Positions 16,682-25,958 of a stretch of DNA of 64,000 nucleotides are shown here, piece by piece (within the stretch, counting starts at the first letter, position 1; each line of letters opens with the position of its first letter). This DNA comes from Candidatus Binatia bacterium (GTDB lineage: Bacteria > Desulfobacterota > Binatia > Bin18): assembly GCA_022820725.1 (NCBI GenBank), contig JAJEFA010000017.1:124001-188000 (forward strand). The letters run 5' to 3'. The position numbers and the translations under genes are program-made. The notes under the pieces were generated by a model, which made no database searches, was not told the origin of the DNA, and saw nothing but the letters and a program-made list of their open reading frames with translations.

Positions 16682-17692
16682 TCAGTGAAAACATTCTGCC
16701 AGCCCGACCGCGGCCAGCCAGTCTTGGACGGTCCGGCGTTCTTCTGCGTTGATTTGATGCGCAATACGGTTGACGAGCATGCGCCGGGATAACTCGGGAT
16801 AGGGGCGCGAGAGGTAGCTGACCTCTTCTGCATAGGTTGTCACAACAAAGGCTTTCGTGCCGCTGACTTGGGCCTGGGAGTTCGCCAGGATATAGGGCTT
16901 ATAGGTTGTTGGCATTTCCGAGAGTATCATCTGCGCAAAGGGAGTCGATTGCGGGAACGGCGCCAACTCTCCGGTCCCATCCCAGCGGTCTGCATCTCGC
17001 TCGCACCACGCGACAATACGGGGATATCGAGCGACGATCTTTTTTGGGTCAGGGTCCATATAGGTGTGCGCCCGCAGGCCGCCCAGGACGATGGTATCGA
17101 CCGCACACGGGCGAGCGCCCAACAGATAGGGTGTCTGCTGCAGTTGTCGGTCTATGGCATCAAGAATACGGCTATATTCGGCCTCTGCGGCGCGTTGTTG
17201 TTTCTCGGAAGCGGTGCCGGTGGCACGACAGGCCCGCTTTCCCCATTCGGCAATCGGCGCGTTTGTGAGAGCTGCGGCAATGGTTGCCTCGTCCGCGTCC
17301 GGCATGGTCGCCCGGGTAATCCGCTCGGCGGCAAAGCGGCTGCTTTCTTCATAATGCCACCGGTAATGGACCATCACCCGGGCCACCCACTCGTCCAAGA
17401 ACTCTTCAATGGCATGTACGAGGACACCAAGTGGACCGTGAGGAAACATCGCTCGGGCGGGATACCGATTGTCCAGCATCATCATGAGGGGGGTCGTATC
17501 GCCGATCATCCAGTTCTCAGGCGTGTGTAAGACCGGGACTTGATGGGTCCCTGAACGGTGCTCAATCTCTTGCCGGTTCGCCTGGGTTTTCGGCTTGCGA
17601 ACAAATGGCGCGCCATAAAAAATCATGGCCGCTTCGAGTTTGCGGGTGAACAGGCTGAGTTCCAGACCGTAGACGGTATATTGATAGTCCAC
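16682..17692 (-). CDS. Glutathione S-transferase-like protein
   Basis: A 336-residue protein with an N-terminal GST thioredoxin fold (YTVYGLELSLFTRKLEAAMIFYG, then HQVPVLHTPENWMIGDTTPLM) and a long helical C-terminal domain with LLGARPCAVDTIVLGGL. It is about 100 residues longer than standard GSTs, with an extra tail from roughly 260. The start is GTG at 17692, preceded by AGGAAAGGAAA. It heads the operon with the PRISE reductase and DUF1330 genes. The exact reaction is unknown. Confidence 0.8.
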   Translation of the reverse strand: MDYQYTVYGLELSLFTRKLEAAMIFYGAPFVRKPKTQANRQEIEHRSGTHQVPVLHTPENWMIGDTTPLMMMLDNRYPARAMFPHGPLGVLVHAIEEFLDEWVARVMVHYRWHYEESSRFAAERITRATMPDADEATIAAALTNAPIAEWGKRACRATGTASEKQQRAAEAEYSRILDAIDRQLQQTPYLLGARPCAVDTIVLGGLRAHTYMDPDPKKIVARYPRIVAWCERDADRWDGTGELAPFPQSTPFAQMILSEMPTTYKPYILANSQAQVSGTKAFVVTTYAEEVSYLSRPYPELSRRMLVNRIAHQINAEERRTVQDWLAAVGLAECFH

Positions 17693-17833
17693 GCGTTTCC
17701 TTTCCTCTGGAGCAGTGTGAGAAGAGGTCTATCATGCGGTCAGACGGAAGTGAATCAGAAAACCGCTGTATCCCGATACTCGTACCGCGGGCGGAGTTTT
17801 TTCTCTTCGGCTTTTCTGTCATGTTAGAAATCG

Positions 17834-18640
17834 ATGAAAGATCGTAAGGCCGTGCGTTCTCTTACGATGAAGGCCGGAGGACCATTGCCGGGACTGCTTG
17901 TCCTCAGTCTGCTGCTCTGCTGGCCTGTTCTCGCTCCCGCCGAAGAAACGTCGCGTGAGCAAATCGGTACCGTGCTGGGACAGCCGGTGTATAGAGACCA
18001 GCTCACGGCAAAAGAGGGTGTCGCGCTCTCGAACGCATTGCACAACCTGTTCAGCCATCCGGTGATGCAGCAGTACCGCGCAACTCACAGCAAGGAGCTG
18101 CAACCCACAGAGCGTGAGGTCTCGAACGCGACTGCGCATTTTGATGGCTGGCATAATGAACGTCTCAAGGCTCAGGATCATCCACTCAAAGATCGCCGGG
18201 TGGAGATTGAACAAGCGCTGGCCAAGCCAGGGCTGGCGGCGGAGGAGAAACAACGGCTTGAGGACGAACGGCAGGCGATTGATAGCCAGTTCAGACCGCC
18301 GGGACGACGTTTTGCCGGCTGGATGGTCGCCAACTGGAAACTCCAGCGTCATCTCTACCAGGAATACGGCGGTGGACGGGTCTTATGGCAGCAGGCCGGG
18401 CTTGAAGCTTTTGACGCCATGCACGCCTGGCTGAAACAGCGCGAGAAGATGGGAGACTTTGCCATCTCCGACCCGCTTCTGCACGAGCAGTTCTACGCCT
18501 ACTGGACAACGGTAGACCACGGCGCGTCGCTGAGCGACGACCCAAGTTTTATTGAACACGAATTTCTCAATCCGTATTGGTTGCGACCGTTTATCGGCGA
18601 TTCGCTGCAGAAGAACCTGGAGGCGGACCAGCGCCGGTGA
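17834..18640 (+). CDS. Exported protein with SurA-like N-terminal region
   Basis: A 268-residue protein with a signal peptide (hydrophobic 18-36, cleavage near APAEE). The segment IGTVLGQPVYRDQL resembles the start of parvulin/SurA chaperones, but no PPIase domain follows. The rest is helical and charged, with an ERRVEIEQALAKPGLAAEE-like coiled stretch. A periplasmic chaperone-like role is possible but not established. An alternative ATG lies at 17867; neither has a strong RBS. It is convergent with lysA. Confidence 0.6.
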   Translation: MKDRKAVRSLTMKAGGPLPGLLVLSLLLCWPVLAPAEETSREQIGTVLGQPVYRDQLTAKEGVALSNALHNLFSHPVMQQYRATHSKELQPTEREVSNATAHFDGWHNERLKAQDHPLKDRRVEIEQALAKPGLAAEEKQRLEDERQAIDSQFRPPGRRFAGWMVANWKLQRHLYQEYGGGRVLWQQAGLEAFDAMHAWLKQREKMGDFAISDPLLHEQFYAYWTTVDHGASLSDDPSFIEHEFLNPYWLRPFIGDSLQKNLEADQRR

Positions 18641-18656
18641 CGTCACTCCGCCCGCG

Positions 18657-19943
18657 CTATACCAGCACCTCGTTCTGAATAATTTGGTCCAGCGTCTGCC
18701 GCTTGCGGATAAGCATGGGCTCTTGCTCCGTCCCGCGGTACAGTACCTCCGGCGCTTCCGGAAACGAGTTGTAGTTTTTGGAGCTCATGCCGGAGCAATA
18801 CGCGCCCGAGCCTTCAATCACCAGATAATCGCCGATAGCGGCGTCGTGGAGCGTGCGGGGCTCCAGCGCTTCGGGGTCGCCGGCCGAAGGCGTAAGGATA
18901 TCTCCGGATTCACAGCAGTGACCGGCAACAATGGCGTCTATGGTCGGCCGTTGCTCCTGCTCGGCTGCATCCGTTGCCGGGACAACAACGAGCGGGTGCT
19001 GCGCGCCATACATGCTGGGACGCAGCACCTCGGTCATGCCGCTGTCGATCTTGAGAAAGTCATAGCCGTCTTTCCCGGTGCGGGTCCGGTCCTGGATCGT
19101 AGTAATCACGCAGCCGGCATTGGCGACCAGATACGTTCCTGGCTCGACTTCCAGGCGGATTCTTCTGCCCGTGGCCTCCCCAAAGGCCATAAAAGTTTGG
19201 ACCACAGGTTGGCCGACCTCTTGCAGATCGGTTGAGGTTTCGTGGCTCATCCGGCCCACCTTATACCCACCGCCGAGGTTGAGCGTGTGCGCCTCCGGAA
19301 AATGCTCTAACAGGCCAATACTCATACCTGCCACATGCTGCCACACCTCGGGGTCTGAGCCTGAGCCAATATGGGTATGAATCCGGATGACCTTGAGCCC
19401 ATGCTTTTGGACAATGGCCTGGACGGCTGCTCTGTCCTCGTGCCAGATGCCAAAACTGGCTGCCGGGCCACCCACATTGGTCCGGTTCGTCCCGCCGGAG
19501 CCGAGACCGGGGTTGAAACGGATGCCGAGTTCCCGGCCCGGAAAATGCTCGCCAAAATAGCGCAACTGATCCAGCGAACAGGCGTTAAATGCAACGCCGG
19601 CTGCGTGCAGCGTCTGAAAATCCTGCGGGAGCTCTTGGGCGGTCAGGGCAATCTTCTGGGCGGCGATGCCGGCTTTCATGGCCCGTTCGACCTCAAAGCC
19701 GGAGCTGGCGTCAAAATGAAGTCCCAAACGGTCAAACAAACGGAGAATATTGCCGTTGGGTAGGGCCTTCATGGCGTAGCGCGCCGTCAGGCCGAAGGCG
19801 TTTGGAAAGTGCAAAACCTCTTGGGCCGCCTGAGTGAGTCGCGCCTCGTCGTAGACATACACCGGTGTCCCGAACTGCTGCGCGATTTTCCGCACTGCGC
19901 TGTGAGAAAGAAAACGGGTGGTCTCAATGGCTTGCGTTGACAT
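18657..19943 (-). CDS. Diaminopimelate decarboxylase-like PLP enzyme
   Basis: A 428-residue fold-III PLP decarboxylase of the LysA family. K59 in YAMKALPN would bind PLP, H191 in THIGSG stacks on the cofactor, GGGYKVG and EPGT (267-270) bind phosphate, and C343/C344-E345 (GHCCESGD) form the active-site signature. LysA converts meso-diaminopimelate to lysine. Related enzymes decarboxylate other diamino acids, so the substrate is not certain. Its ATG overlaps the TAA of the upstream nuclease gene (TAATG), so translation is coupled. Confidence 0.8.
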   Translation of the reverse strand: MSTQAIETTRFLSHSAVRKIAQQFGTPVYVYDEARLTQAAQEVLHFPNAFGLTARYAMKALPNGNILRLFDRLGLHFDASSGFEVERAMKAGIAAQKIALTAQELPQDFQTLHAAGVAFNACSLDQLRYFGEHFPGRELGIRFNPGLGSGGTNRTNVGGPAASFGIWHEDRAAVQAIVQKHGLKVIRIHTHIGSGSDPEVWQHVAGMSIGLLEHFPEAHTLNLGGGYKVGRMSHETSTDLQEVGQPVVQTFMAFGEATGRRIRLEVEPGTYLVANAGCVITTIQDRTRTGKDGYDFLKIDSGMTEVLRPSMYGAQHPLVVVPATDAAEQEQRPTIDAIVAGHCCESGDILTPSAGDPEALEPRTLHDAAIGDYLVIEGSGAYCSGMSSKNYNSFPEAPEVLYRGTEQEPMLIRKRQTLDQIIQNEVLV

Positions 19944-20686
19944 TATGCTCCTCTGTATATCGGAACGCGGATAATTGTCGAGGACGGGCAGCCGGCTGGA
20001 CGAGGAACGTGGCCTTGGCGGCAGATGGTGCCGTCGTTGTCGGCGTCGTGCATATAGATATAGGCCGGATGGCCCCGGCGCACCGGGGCGATGCCGTGGC
20101 GACGTGCTTCGGCGCAGGTGATGCGGCCATTGCCGTTATCGTCGTATCGCTCGAGTACGCTAGCCGAACGGGTCCTTGAGGGTCTTCGCTTCCTGACCCC
20201 TACGCCCCAGAGGCCCAGGCCAGCCCGCTGGGCCTCGCGTTCATGGCGCCGGAAGCGGTCTCTATAGCGGAACGGGAAGCGTTTTATCAGCCTGCCATAC
20301 CCATGCTGAATGAGCATCTCGTTGACACAGACGCCGTTTGGTAGATGAACATAGGCCAGAGTGCGCCCGTACTTGTCCGTTCTCTGCTGGTCGTATTGAA
20401 GACGTATCTGCTTGCCTTCGACGAGGCGCTGCGTGAACGCGCGCGCCTCCTTGCCGAAGGGCGCGTCCCATTCGGGGGTATCGACCCCAATGAGTCGGAC
20501 TTCCCCAACGCCTCGAACCTGGAGTGAGTCGCCATCAATCACCTTATCCACGATTTGGGCCTGAGCGGGGGCTGATACGAGACAGGTCAAAATGACCGTC
20601 AGGCTGAGCCAGACGCCGGACGCCGCCTTGTGCTTCGCCCGTGGGTTCGGTATGCCTGCTAATGGAAGAAAAGTGTTTCTGACCAT
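19943..20686 (-). CDS. Exported thermonuclease with C-terminal Excalibur calcium-binding domain
   Basis: A 247-residue protein. Residues 24-44 form a signal peptide. The SNase domain (about 45-165) has D51 (DGD), R64, E72 (VDTPE) and R108 (YGRTLA), matching the metal and catalytic residues of staphylococcal nuclease. The C-terminal part (about 178-222) has two calcium-type loops, DDNGNGRITCAEA and DADNDGTIC, typical of Excalibur domains. It would cut DNA or RNA outside the cytoplasm with Ca2+. The overlap with lysA is unusual, as the two functions are unrelated. Confidence 0.87.
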   Translation of the reverse strand: MVRNTFLPLAGIPNPRAKHKAASGVWLSLTVILTCLVSAPAQAQIVDKVIDGDSLQVRGVGEVRLIGVDTPEWDAPFGKEARAFTQRLVEGKQIRLQYDQQRTDKYGRTLAYVHLPNGVCVNEMLIQHGYGRLIKRFPFRYRDRFRRHEREAQRAGLGLWGVGVRKRRPSRTRSASVLERYDDNGNGRITCAEARRHGIAPVRRGHPAYIYMHDADNDGTICRQGHVPRPAGCPSSTIIRVPIYRGA

Positions 20687-20715
20687 AGGAGAATGACGAA
20701 AGAGGAGGTCGTCTT

Positions 20716-21552
20716 ATGACTCATCCCCAACCCGTTCGCGTTCACCTGATTGTCGGTGGGTTTCCGCCGGGCTCTCCGGCAGGGCACGATATGGACTATG
20801 CCCGGCTACGGATTCTTCAGCTTTTACTACACGAGCAACCCAATGTCACGGCCTCGGTCAGCGGAGACTTTAGCGACATCGACAAATGGCTGCCTGGGTG
20901 TCAGTTATTGGTAACCTATGTCGCCGGCCCTTTCCCCAACGAAGCCCAGAACAGCTTTCTCCGGCAGTGGCTCGAAGACGGCGGACGTTGGTTGGGACTG
21001 CACGGGACGAGTGGCGGAAAGGCGGCACCGGTGGACAACGACCGACGCGTGCGCAAAATGGTCAAGGCCGACCATCACGCGACCCTGGGTGGTTTCTTTC
21101 TGAACCATCCGCCGCTGCGGAAGTTCCAGGTTGATGTGGTCAATCAACAGCATAGCCTGACCAGGGGCCTGCCCGCCTCGTTTGAGGTCATGGACGAGTT
21201 GTATCTGATTGAACTCCAGGAGCCGGAAAACTCGGAGATTCTGTTGACCACCGAGCTGGAAAAAGACCCGTCCCCGCCGGGGTTTGGCTTTGTGTACGAT
21301 GAAGACACGGCCCTGCAACCGGATGGAAAAACGCGGGTGCTGGGCTTTACCCGAGCATTGGGCAGGGGGAGTGTCGCCTATATTGCGCTGGGACACTGCC
21401 ATTCAACAACCAGCAATATGCAGCCGTTTGTTGATGAGAGTGTCGACGATGACGGAACAACGCCTCGGGTCTTTCGCGGCTCGTGGGACACCCAGCCGTT
21501 TGAACAATTGCTCCGCAACGGAATCGAGTGGGGCTGTAGTCTCAGTGCCTGA
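20716..21552 (+). CDS. ThuA-like domain protein
   Basis: A 278-residue class-I glutamine-amidotransferase-like fold of the ThuA family. Recognisable parts are HLIVGGFPPGSPAGHD at the start, WLGLHGTSG, DHHATLGGFFLNHPP, and the C-terminal ALGHCHSTTS motif with PFEQLLRNGIEW. The family includes proteins for trehalose and other sugar-derivative metabolism. GAGGAGGTCGTCTT precedes the ATG. Only 11 bp separate it from the SDR, so they are probably co-translated. Confidence 0.85.
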   Translation: MTHPQPVRVHLIVGGFPPGSPAGHDMDYARLRILQLLLHEQPNVTASVSGDFSDIDKWLPGCQLLVTYVAGPFPNEAQNSFLRQWLEDGGRWLGLHGTSGGKAAPVDNDRRVRKMVKADHHATLGGFFLNHPPLRKFQVDVVNQQHSLTRGLPASFEVMDELYLIELQEPENSEILLTTELEKDPSPPGFGFVYDEDTALQPDGKTRVLGFTRALGRGSVAYIALGHCHSTTSNMQPFVDESVDDDGTTPRVFRGSWDTQPFEQLLRNGIEWGCSLSA

Positions 21553-21563
21553 TACGGACGGTC

Positions 21564-22331
21564 GTGATACCAGCAGCCTTTTCACTTGAGGGAAAAATTG
21601 CGCTGATTACCGGTGGGGGACGCGGTCTGGGTCTGGAAATCGGTCGGGCCTTTGGCCGACATGGGGCTCGAGTGCTCGTCAACGGCCGTCGCCGGGACCA
21701 GCTTGAGCGGGCCTTGGCCGCCATTACCGCCGAAGGGGGCAGGGCCGAGGCGCTGGTATGTGATATTGCCGACGAAGGGGCGGTGTCTGCCGCCTTCCAA
21801 CATATTCGAGACACCTACGGTCGGCTCGATATTCTGGTGAACAACGTTGGCCGACGCGACCGTCGAAAACTCTTTGAATTTGAGCTGAATACGGTTCGCC
21901 AGCTCATCGACGTGAACCTGCTTGCGCCGTTCAACGTGAGCCGAGAAGCAGGCCGCCTGATGATCGAGCATGGCGGCGGTCGCATTGTTAATATCACCTC
22001 CATCGCCGGTCCTATTGCCAATAGCGGGGACGCCGCGTATACCGCGACCAAGGGCGGCCTTGAAGCGTTGACGCGGGCCTTGGCGGCTGAATTGGGCCCG
22101 TCCGGTATTACCGTCAACGCCATTGCGCCGGGATTTTTTGCCACCGAGACAAACAGCGACCTCGTTGCGGACCGGAAAATTGCCAACCTGCTGAAACGGC
22201 GGACCGCACTCGGACGGTGGGGCGAGCCCGCTGAGATCGCGGGAGCGGCGGTCTTCCTGGCCTCGCCGGCGGCCTCATATATCACCGGACAAGTGCTGGC
22301 AGTTGACGGCGGCTTCCTGGCCCATTTCTGA
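21564..22331 (+). CDS. Short-chain dehydrogenase/reductase
   Basis: A 255-residue classical SDR. TGGGRGLG at 16-23 binds the cofactor, NGRR after strand 2 favours NADP, NNVG is the structural motif, and S/Y/K are in NITSIAG and AYTATKGG. The C-terminal SYITGQVLAVDGGF is the standard FabG-like end. The start is GTG at 21564, 11 bp after the ThuA gene. The substrate is unknown, possibly a sugar or polyol given ThuA. Confidence 0.86.
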   Translation: MIPAAFSLEGKIALITGGGRGLGLEIGRAFGRHGARVLVNGRRRDQLERALAAITAEGGRAEALVCDIADEGAVSAAFQHIRDTYGRLDILVNNVGRRDRRKLFEFELNTVRQLIDVNLLAPFNVSREAGRLMIEHGGGRIVNITSIAGPIANSGDAAYTATKGGLEALTRALAAELGPSGITVNAIAPGFFATETNSDLVADRKIANLLKRRTALGRWGEPAEIAGAAVFLASPAASYITGQVLAVDGGFLAHF

Positions 22332-22420
22332 TGGTTGATTTTTTTCCTGCCCGACTGGCATAAAGGGAAGACGAACTCAGGAACTGCGGCAACCGGTCCG
22401 GCAATGTAGGAGGAAGAGCG

Positions 22421-23269
22421 ATGACGCTTCAGATTACGCCATTAAGTGACGCCCTTGGGGCTGAGGTGGCAGGTGTCGATTGGACACAGCCAGTCAGTGA
22501 TACGACTGTCTCGACCATTAAAGACGCCTTTTTGACCTATCACCTGGTGTGTTTGCGATCGGAACCGCTGACGCCGGCGGCCTTTGCTCAAGTCAGCCGG
22601 TATTTTGGTGAACCCCAGATTCAACTGTTGCGGAATATGCGGGTTGAGAAAGTTCCGGAAGTCTCGGTCTTTAACAGTACGTATAAAAAAGCGGAAGACA
22701 AACCGGCCGACTTGCTCTTCGACCGGCGCTCGGGTTGGCATACGGATGACTCCTATTTTGCGGTTCCGGCCAAAGTGACGCTCTTGCAGGCCCTGGAAAT
22801 TCCTGAACATGGCGGGGAAACCCGTTTTTGTAATGCGCGCGCGGCCTACGAAGATTTATCTACAGACATGAAAGCCCGCCTCGATAGACTGCGGGCCGTT
22901 CACAGCTATGACACTATGCGTGCCCCGGCCCGAGCGATGAAGCGCACCAAAGAAGAGGCGGAGGAAACACCGGATGTCGTTCATCCCTTGATTCGCACCC
23001 ATGATGAGACAGGCCAAAAAGCGATTTATTTTAACTCGAACCGGACTGACCGCATCCTGGAGATGGAACGAGAAGCAAGTGACGCTCTGCTCGATCAAAT
23101 CCATACCCATATGACGCAGCAGCAATATCAGTATCATCATGCCTGGCGGGTCGGGGATGTGCTCATGTGGGATAACCGCAGCGTGACGCACTCGGTCAAT
23201 ATGGACTTTCCTCCGGGCCAACATCGTATCCACCAGCGTATTCTGCTCAAGGGTTCGGTGCCAGCGTAG
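22421..23269 (+). CDS. TauD/TfdA family Fe(II)/2-oxoglutarate dioxygenase
   Basis: A 282-residue dioxygenase. The iron ligands are H107-x-D109 in SGWHTDDS and H257 in RSVTHSVNM; R269 and R273 are candidate 2-oxoglutarate or substrate binders. Family members hydroxylate taurine, 2,4-D or other substrates next to a leaving group. GTAGGAGGAAGAGCG is a strong RBS. A terminator follows at 23322. Which substrate it uses is not visible; sulfur compounds are attractive given the SfnB genes nearby. Confidence 0.88.
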   Translation: MTLQITPLSDALGAEVAGVDWTQPVSDTTVSTIKDAFLTYHLVCLRSEPLTPAAFAQVSRYFGEPQIQLLRNMRVEKVPEVSVFNSTYKKAEDKPADLLFDRRSGWHTDDSYFAVPAKVTLLQALEIPEHGGETRFCNARAAYEDLSTDMKARLDRLRAVHSYDTMRAPARAMKRTKEEAEETPDVVHPLIRTHDETGQKAIYFNSNRTDRILEMEREASDALLDQIHTHMTQQQYQYHHAWRVGDVLMWDNRSVTHSVNMDFPPGQHRIHQRILLKGSVPA

Positions 23270-23321
23270 GGAGAGGGACAACTTCTCTATACTTTTTCTT
23301 CTTGCTTTACTTTTGCTTTGG

Positions 23322-23352
23322 AAGGTGGGTCCGCTAGACCCACCTTTTTTTT
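23322..23352 (+). terminator. Intrinsic terminator
   Basis: AAGGTGGGTC pairs with GACCCACCTT around CGCTA, followed by a run of T. It ends the TauD-type dioxygenase transcript. Confidence 0.9.
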
Positions 23353-23404
23353 GTGTGGGCATATGGGGTAGGGTGACGCTGCGAAAGGCTGGAGTACAAA
23401 CTGT

Positions 23405-24529
23405 ATGAAATTTCACGCGATTGCCTATGGCACGGTAGGAACCCGAGAAGAACTCGAACGCGGCATGGCCGGTAAGCGCCCCGAGCTCTACCAGCGCATG
23501 CTCAAAGACCTCAAGGAATATGTCACGGTTTGTGATCAAGCTGGCTTTGAAGGCTTTGGGCATCCCGAGCATCATCTTCAGATCGAGGGCATGGAAGCCA
23601 CCGGCAGTCCTGGTTTGCTGAGCATGTTTATCGGCCAGCACTCCACGCGTTTAAAGGTTGACGTGCTGGGCTATGTGCTCAACACCCACAACCCTCTGCG
23701 CGTGGCTGAAGATGTGGCGATGATGGACCACATGCTGGAGGGCCGCCTGAACGTTGCCTTCGTGCGTGGCTATCAGGCACGCTGGGTCCAAAATTACGGC
23801 AGCCTGCCCGGCGTCGAAGCTGTCGGTCATTGGAATAAAAAACAAGCGTCCGACCTCAAAAACCGCAGGGCGTTCGAAGAGTCGGTCGCGGTCATCAAGA
23901 AGGCCTGGAGCAGCGATACGTTTTCTCATCGCGGCGAGTTCTGGCAGTTTCCGCCCGAAGGCGCAAAAAATCCGCATCCCATGGAAGCCTATACACAGTT
24001 CGGCGCCGGGGTGAAGGATGACATGACCATAGAGGAGATCGGCATTGCGCCGCGTCCGTACCAGAAGCCGCACCCTCCGCTGTATGCCGGCTTTACCCAT
24101 AATACGGAATCCATTCGCTATTGGGGACGGGAAGGCGGAAAGCCGATTATCATTCTGCTGCACGAGGAGTTGTGTGCCCGCCTGCAAAATATCTATCGGG
24201 AGGAGGCGGAAAAGGCGGGCCGGACGGTACAACCCGGCACCGAGCTGGCCCTAGGCGGCCAACTCGTCCTCACGGAAAACCCCTCGGAAACGCCGCAGCT
24301 CATGGCGGACACCCGCTGGTTCTGGGAAAAGTGGGGGATTCCGTTCGGACTGGGGGTTGCCGAGCCGTTGATCGGGGACCCGGACAGCGTGTCGCGCAAG
24401 ATCGAGCTGGCCCAGAAAATCGGGACGGACGAAATGTTTTTCCTGCTGGGCGATGGGCTCCTGCCGCGGGATACCATTCTGCGCAGCTTCGAGCTCTTTG
24501 CCACGAAGGTGATGCCACGCTTTACCTGA
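23405..24529 (+). CDS. LLM class flavin-dependent oxidoreductase
   Basis: A 374-residue bacterial-luciferase-like TIM barrel. Family features include HPEHHLQIEG, VDVLGYVLNTHNPLRVAEDVAMMDHMLEGRLNVAFVRGY and WGREGGKPIIIL. Such enzymes use FMNH2 or F420 to oxidise small molecules. The ATG at 23405 has GGAG about ten bases upstream. It begins a same-strand run with ATL, DUF1330, Ddn and SnoaL genes ending at the terminator near 26427. Confidence 0.85.
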   Translation: MKFHAIAYGTVGTREELERGMAGKRPELYQRMLKDLKEYVTVCDQAGFEGFGHPEHHLQIEGMEATGSPGLLSMFIGQHSTRLKVDVLGYVLNTHNPLRVAEDVAMMDHMLEGRLNVAFVRGYQARWVQNYGSLPGVEAVGHWNKKQASDLKNRRAFEESVAVIKKAWSSDTFSHRGEFWQFPPEGAKNPHPMEAYTQFGAGVKDDMTIEEIGIAPRPYQKPHPPLYAGFTHNTESIRYWGREGGKPIIILLHEELCARLQNIYREEAEKAGRTVQPGTELALGGQLVLTENPSETPQLMADTRWFWEKWGIPFGLGVAEPLIGDPDSVSRKIELAQKIGTDEMFFLLGDGLLPRDTILRSFELFATKVMPRFT

Positions 24530-24550
24530 GAGTGACGGAGAGAAAGCCGG

Positions 24551-24967
24551 ATGCACCATTCTGACCGAGCCGGAGAACCAGACGAATTGCGTTCGGCGTT
24601 TCCGCGCATTTACGAAATTGCCCGGCAAATTCCCTATGGGCGGGTGGCAACCTACGGCCAAATCGCCCAGATCATGGGACCGCCGGTAACCGCACGAGAC
24701 GTTGGGGACGCCATGGCCGCCCTGCGGGACGGACAGCCGGACCCGCCCGTGCCGTGGCAGCGGGTCATTAACGCCCAGGGCAGGGTGAGTACCGGGCAAC
24801 GTCAGCAGATTTTGCTTGAGCAGGAAGGGGTCTCTTTTACTGTCAAAGGTGTGACCGACCTCGGACGCTTCGGTTGGCAGGGCCCCGATCCGGACTGGGC
24901 TGAAGCGCATGGATTCCATCCCCTGAAAAACGCGAGTGAGGAGAAGCAACAGCTCGATCTGTTCTGA
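24551..24967 (+). CDS. Alkyltransferase-like protein (ATL)
   Basis: A 138-residue homologue of the C-terminal domain of O6-methylguanine methyltransferase. The helix-turn-helix part (GRVATYGQIAQIMG) is intact, but the PCHRV acceptor motif reads PVPWQRV, with W69 in place of the acceptor cysteine. ATL proteins bind O6-alkylguanine without removing it and flag it for nucleotide excision repair. It lies 21 bp after the LLM gene; its presence in a catabolic run is likely incidental. Confidence 0.87.
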   Translation: MHHSDRAGEPDELRSAFPRIYEIARQIPYGRVATYGQIAQIMGPPVTARDVGDAMAALRDGQPDPPVPWQRVINAQGRVSTGQRQQILLEQEGVSFTVKGVTDLGRFGWQGPDPDWAEAHGFHPLKNASEEKQQLDLF

Positions 24968-24986
24968 AGATTACAAGAGGAAAACG

Positions 24987-25382
24987 ATGAGCACATTCAA
25001 CGTCGATCTGCTCCGCCAGTCGTCCGACAACGGCCCGGTTACCATGATCAACCTGATCAAATATCGAACGCACTCGCTTGACGGTGATGGAACCGGCCGG
25101 GAAGCCTACGCCCGGTACACCAAACCGGTCCAGAAGCTCGTTGAGGCGCGAGGCGGACGGGTGCTGTGGGCCGGACCGGTCGCCGAAGCAGCTCTGCAGG
25201 AGGGGGGCGATGTGGACTGGGACTGGGCGATACTCGTCTACTATCCCAATCGAGCCGCCTTCATTGATATGGTGGAAAGCAAGGAATTTTTAGAAGCGAA
25301 CGAACATCGGCGGAACGGGGTCGAGAAGCATGTCATCATGGCCGCTCGAACCCTGCTGTTGGAAGACCTGCCGGAGCAGTGA
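24987..25382 (+). CDS. DUF1330 family protein
   Basis: A 131-residue member of the DUF1330 dimeric alpha/beta-barrel family, longer than the one at 15212. It shows VTMINLIKYR, a central AYARYTKPVQKLVEARGG helix and WAILVYYPNRAAFIDMV. The start at 24987 follows AAGAGGAAAACG; an earlier in-frame start would overlap the ATL gene. Function unknown; possibly an isomerase-like or accessory factor for the neighbouring oxidoreductases. Confidence 0.82.
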   Translation: MSTFNVDLLRQSSDNGPVTMINLIKYRTHSLDGDGTGREAYARYTKPVQKLVEARGGRVLWAGPVAEAALQEGGDVDWDWAILVYYPNRAAFIDMVESKEFLEANEHRRNGVEKHVIMAARTLLLEDLPEQ

Positions 25383-25426
25383 GTATCAGTGTGTGAGACA
25401 ATCAACCGAAAGACAAGGAGGATAGT

Positions 25427-25888
25427 ATGAGTGAGGTCAAAATACCGGATAATCTGCCAAGCTGGATTGCCGACCATTTACAGCGCTACCTCGATACGGA
25501 CGGCGCTGACGGGCATATGTGGGATTCCGCGCCGGTTGGCGGCCCAGGGCTCCTCCCGACACTGTTGTTGACCACAACGGGTCGTCGGTCAGGCAAGACA
25601 GGCATCATGCCTTTAATCTATGGCGAGGCTGATGGGAATTATATTGTGGTCGCCTCCAAAGGCGGCGCCCCCAAACATCCCGGCTGGTATCTGAATCTGG
25701 CCGCCAACGCGGACGTTGAAGTACAGGTGCTGGCCCGGCGTTTTAAGGCCAAGGCACGAACCACCAGTGGAGAAGAACGGGCTGCGCTGTGGGAAAAAAT
25801 GGCGGCCCTTTATCCGCCCTATATTGACTATCAGGCCAAGACCGACCGCGAGATTCCGGTGGTGGTGCTGGAGCCGGTGACGGAATAG
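25427..25888 (+). CDS. Deazaflavin (F420)-dependent nitroreductase-family protein (Ddn-like)
   Basis: A 153-residue split-barrel protein. The segment LLTTTGRRSGK...MPLIYGE and VVASKGGAPKHPGWYLNLAAN are hallmarks of the Ddn/DUF385 family, which use F420H2 to reduce quinones or nitroaromatics. CAAGGAGGATAGT precedes the ATG. It implies that the organism makes or imports F420, in line with the several LLM enzymes in the window. Confidence 0.9.
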   Translation: MSEVKIPDNLPSWIADHLQRYLDTDGADGHMWDSAPVGGPGLLPTLLLTTTGRRSGKTGIMPLIYGEADGNYIVVASKGGAPKHPGWYLNLAANADVEVQVLARRFKAKARTTSGEERAALWEKMAALYPPYIDYQAKTDREIPVVVLEPVTE

Positions 25889-25958
25889 GTATCCTGGCTT
25901 CGCTCTCGCCCATGGATGCAAACGTTCCGCCTATCACCGAATATAAGGAGACAAGCCA

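Noticed and set aside
18637..18646. Palindrome GTGACGTCAC resembling a CRE/CRP-like site
   Set aside because: It spans a stop codon between convergent genes, where no promoter is expected.
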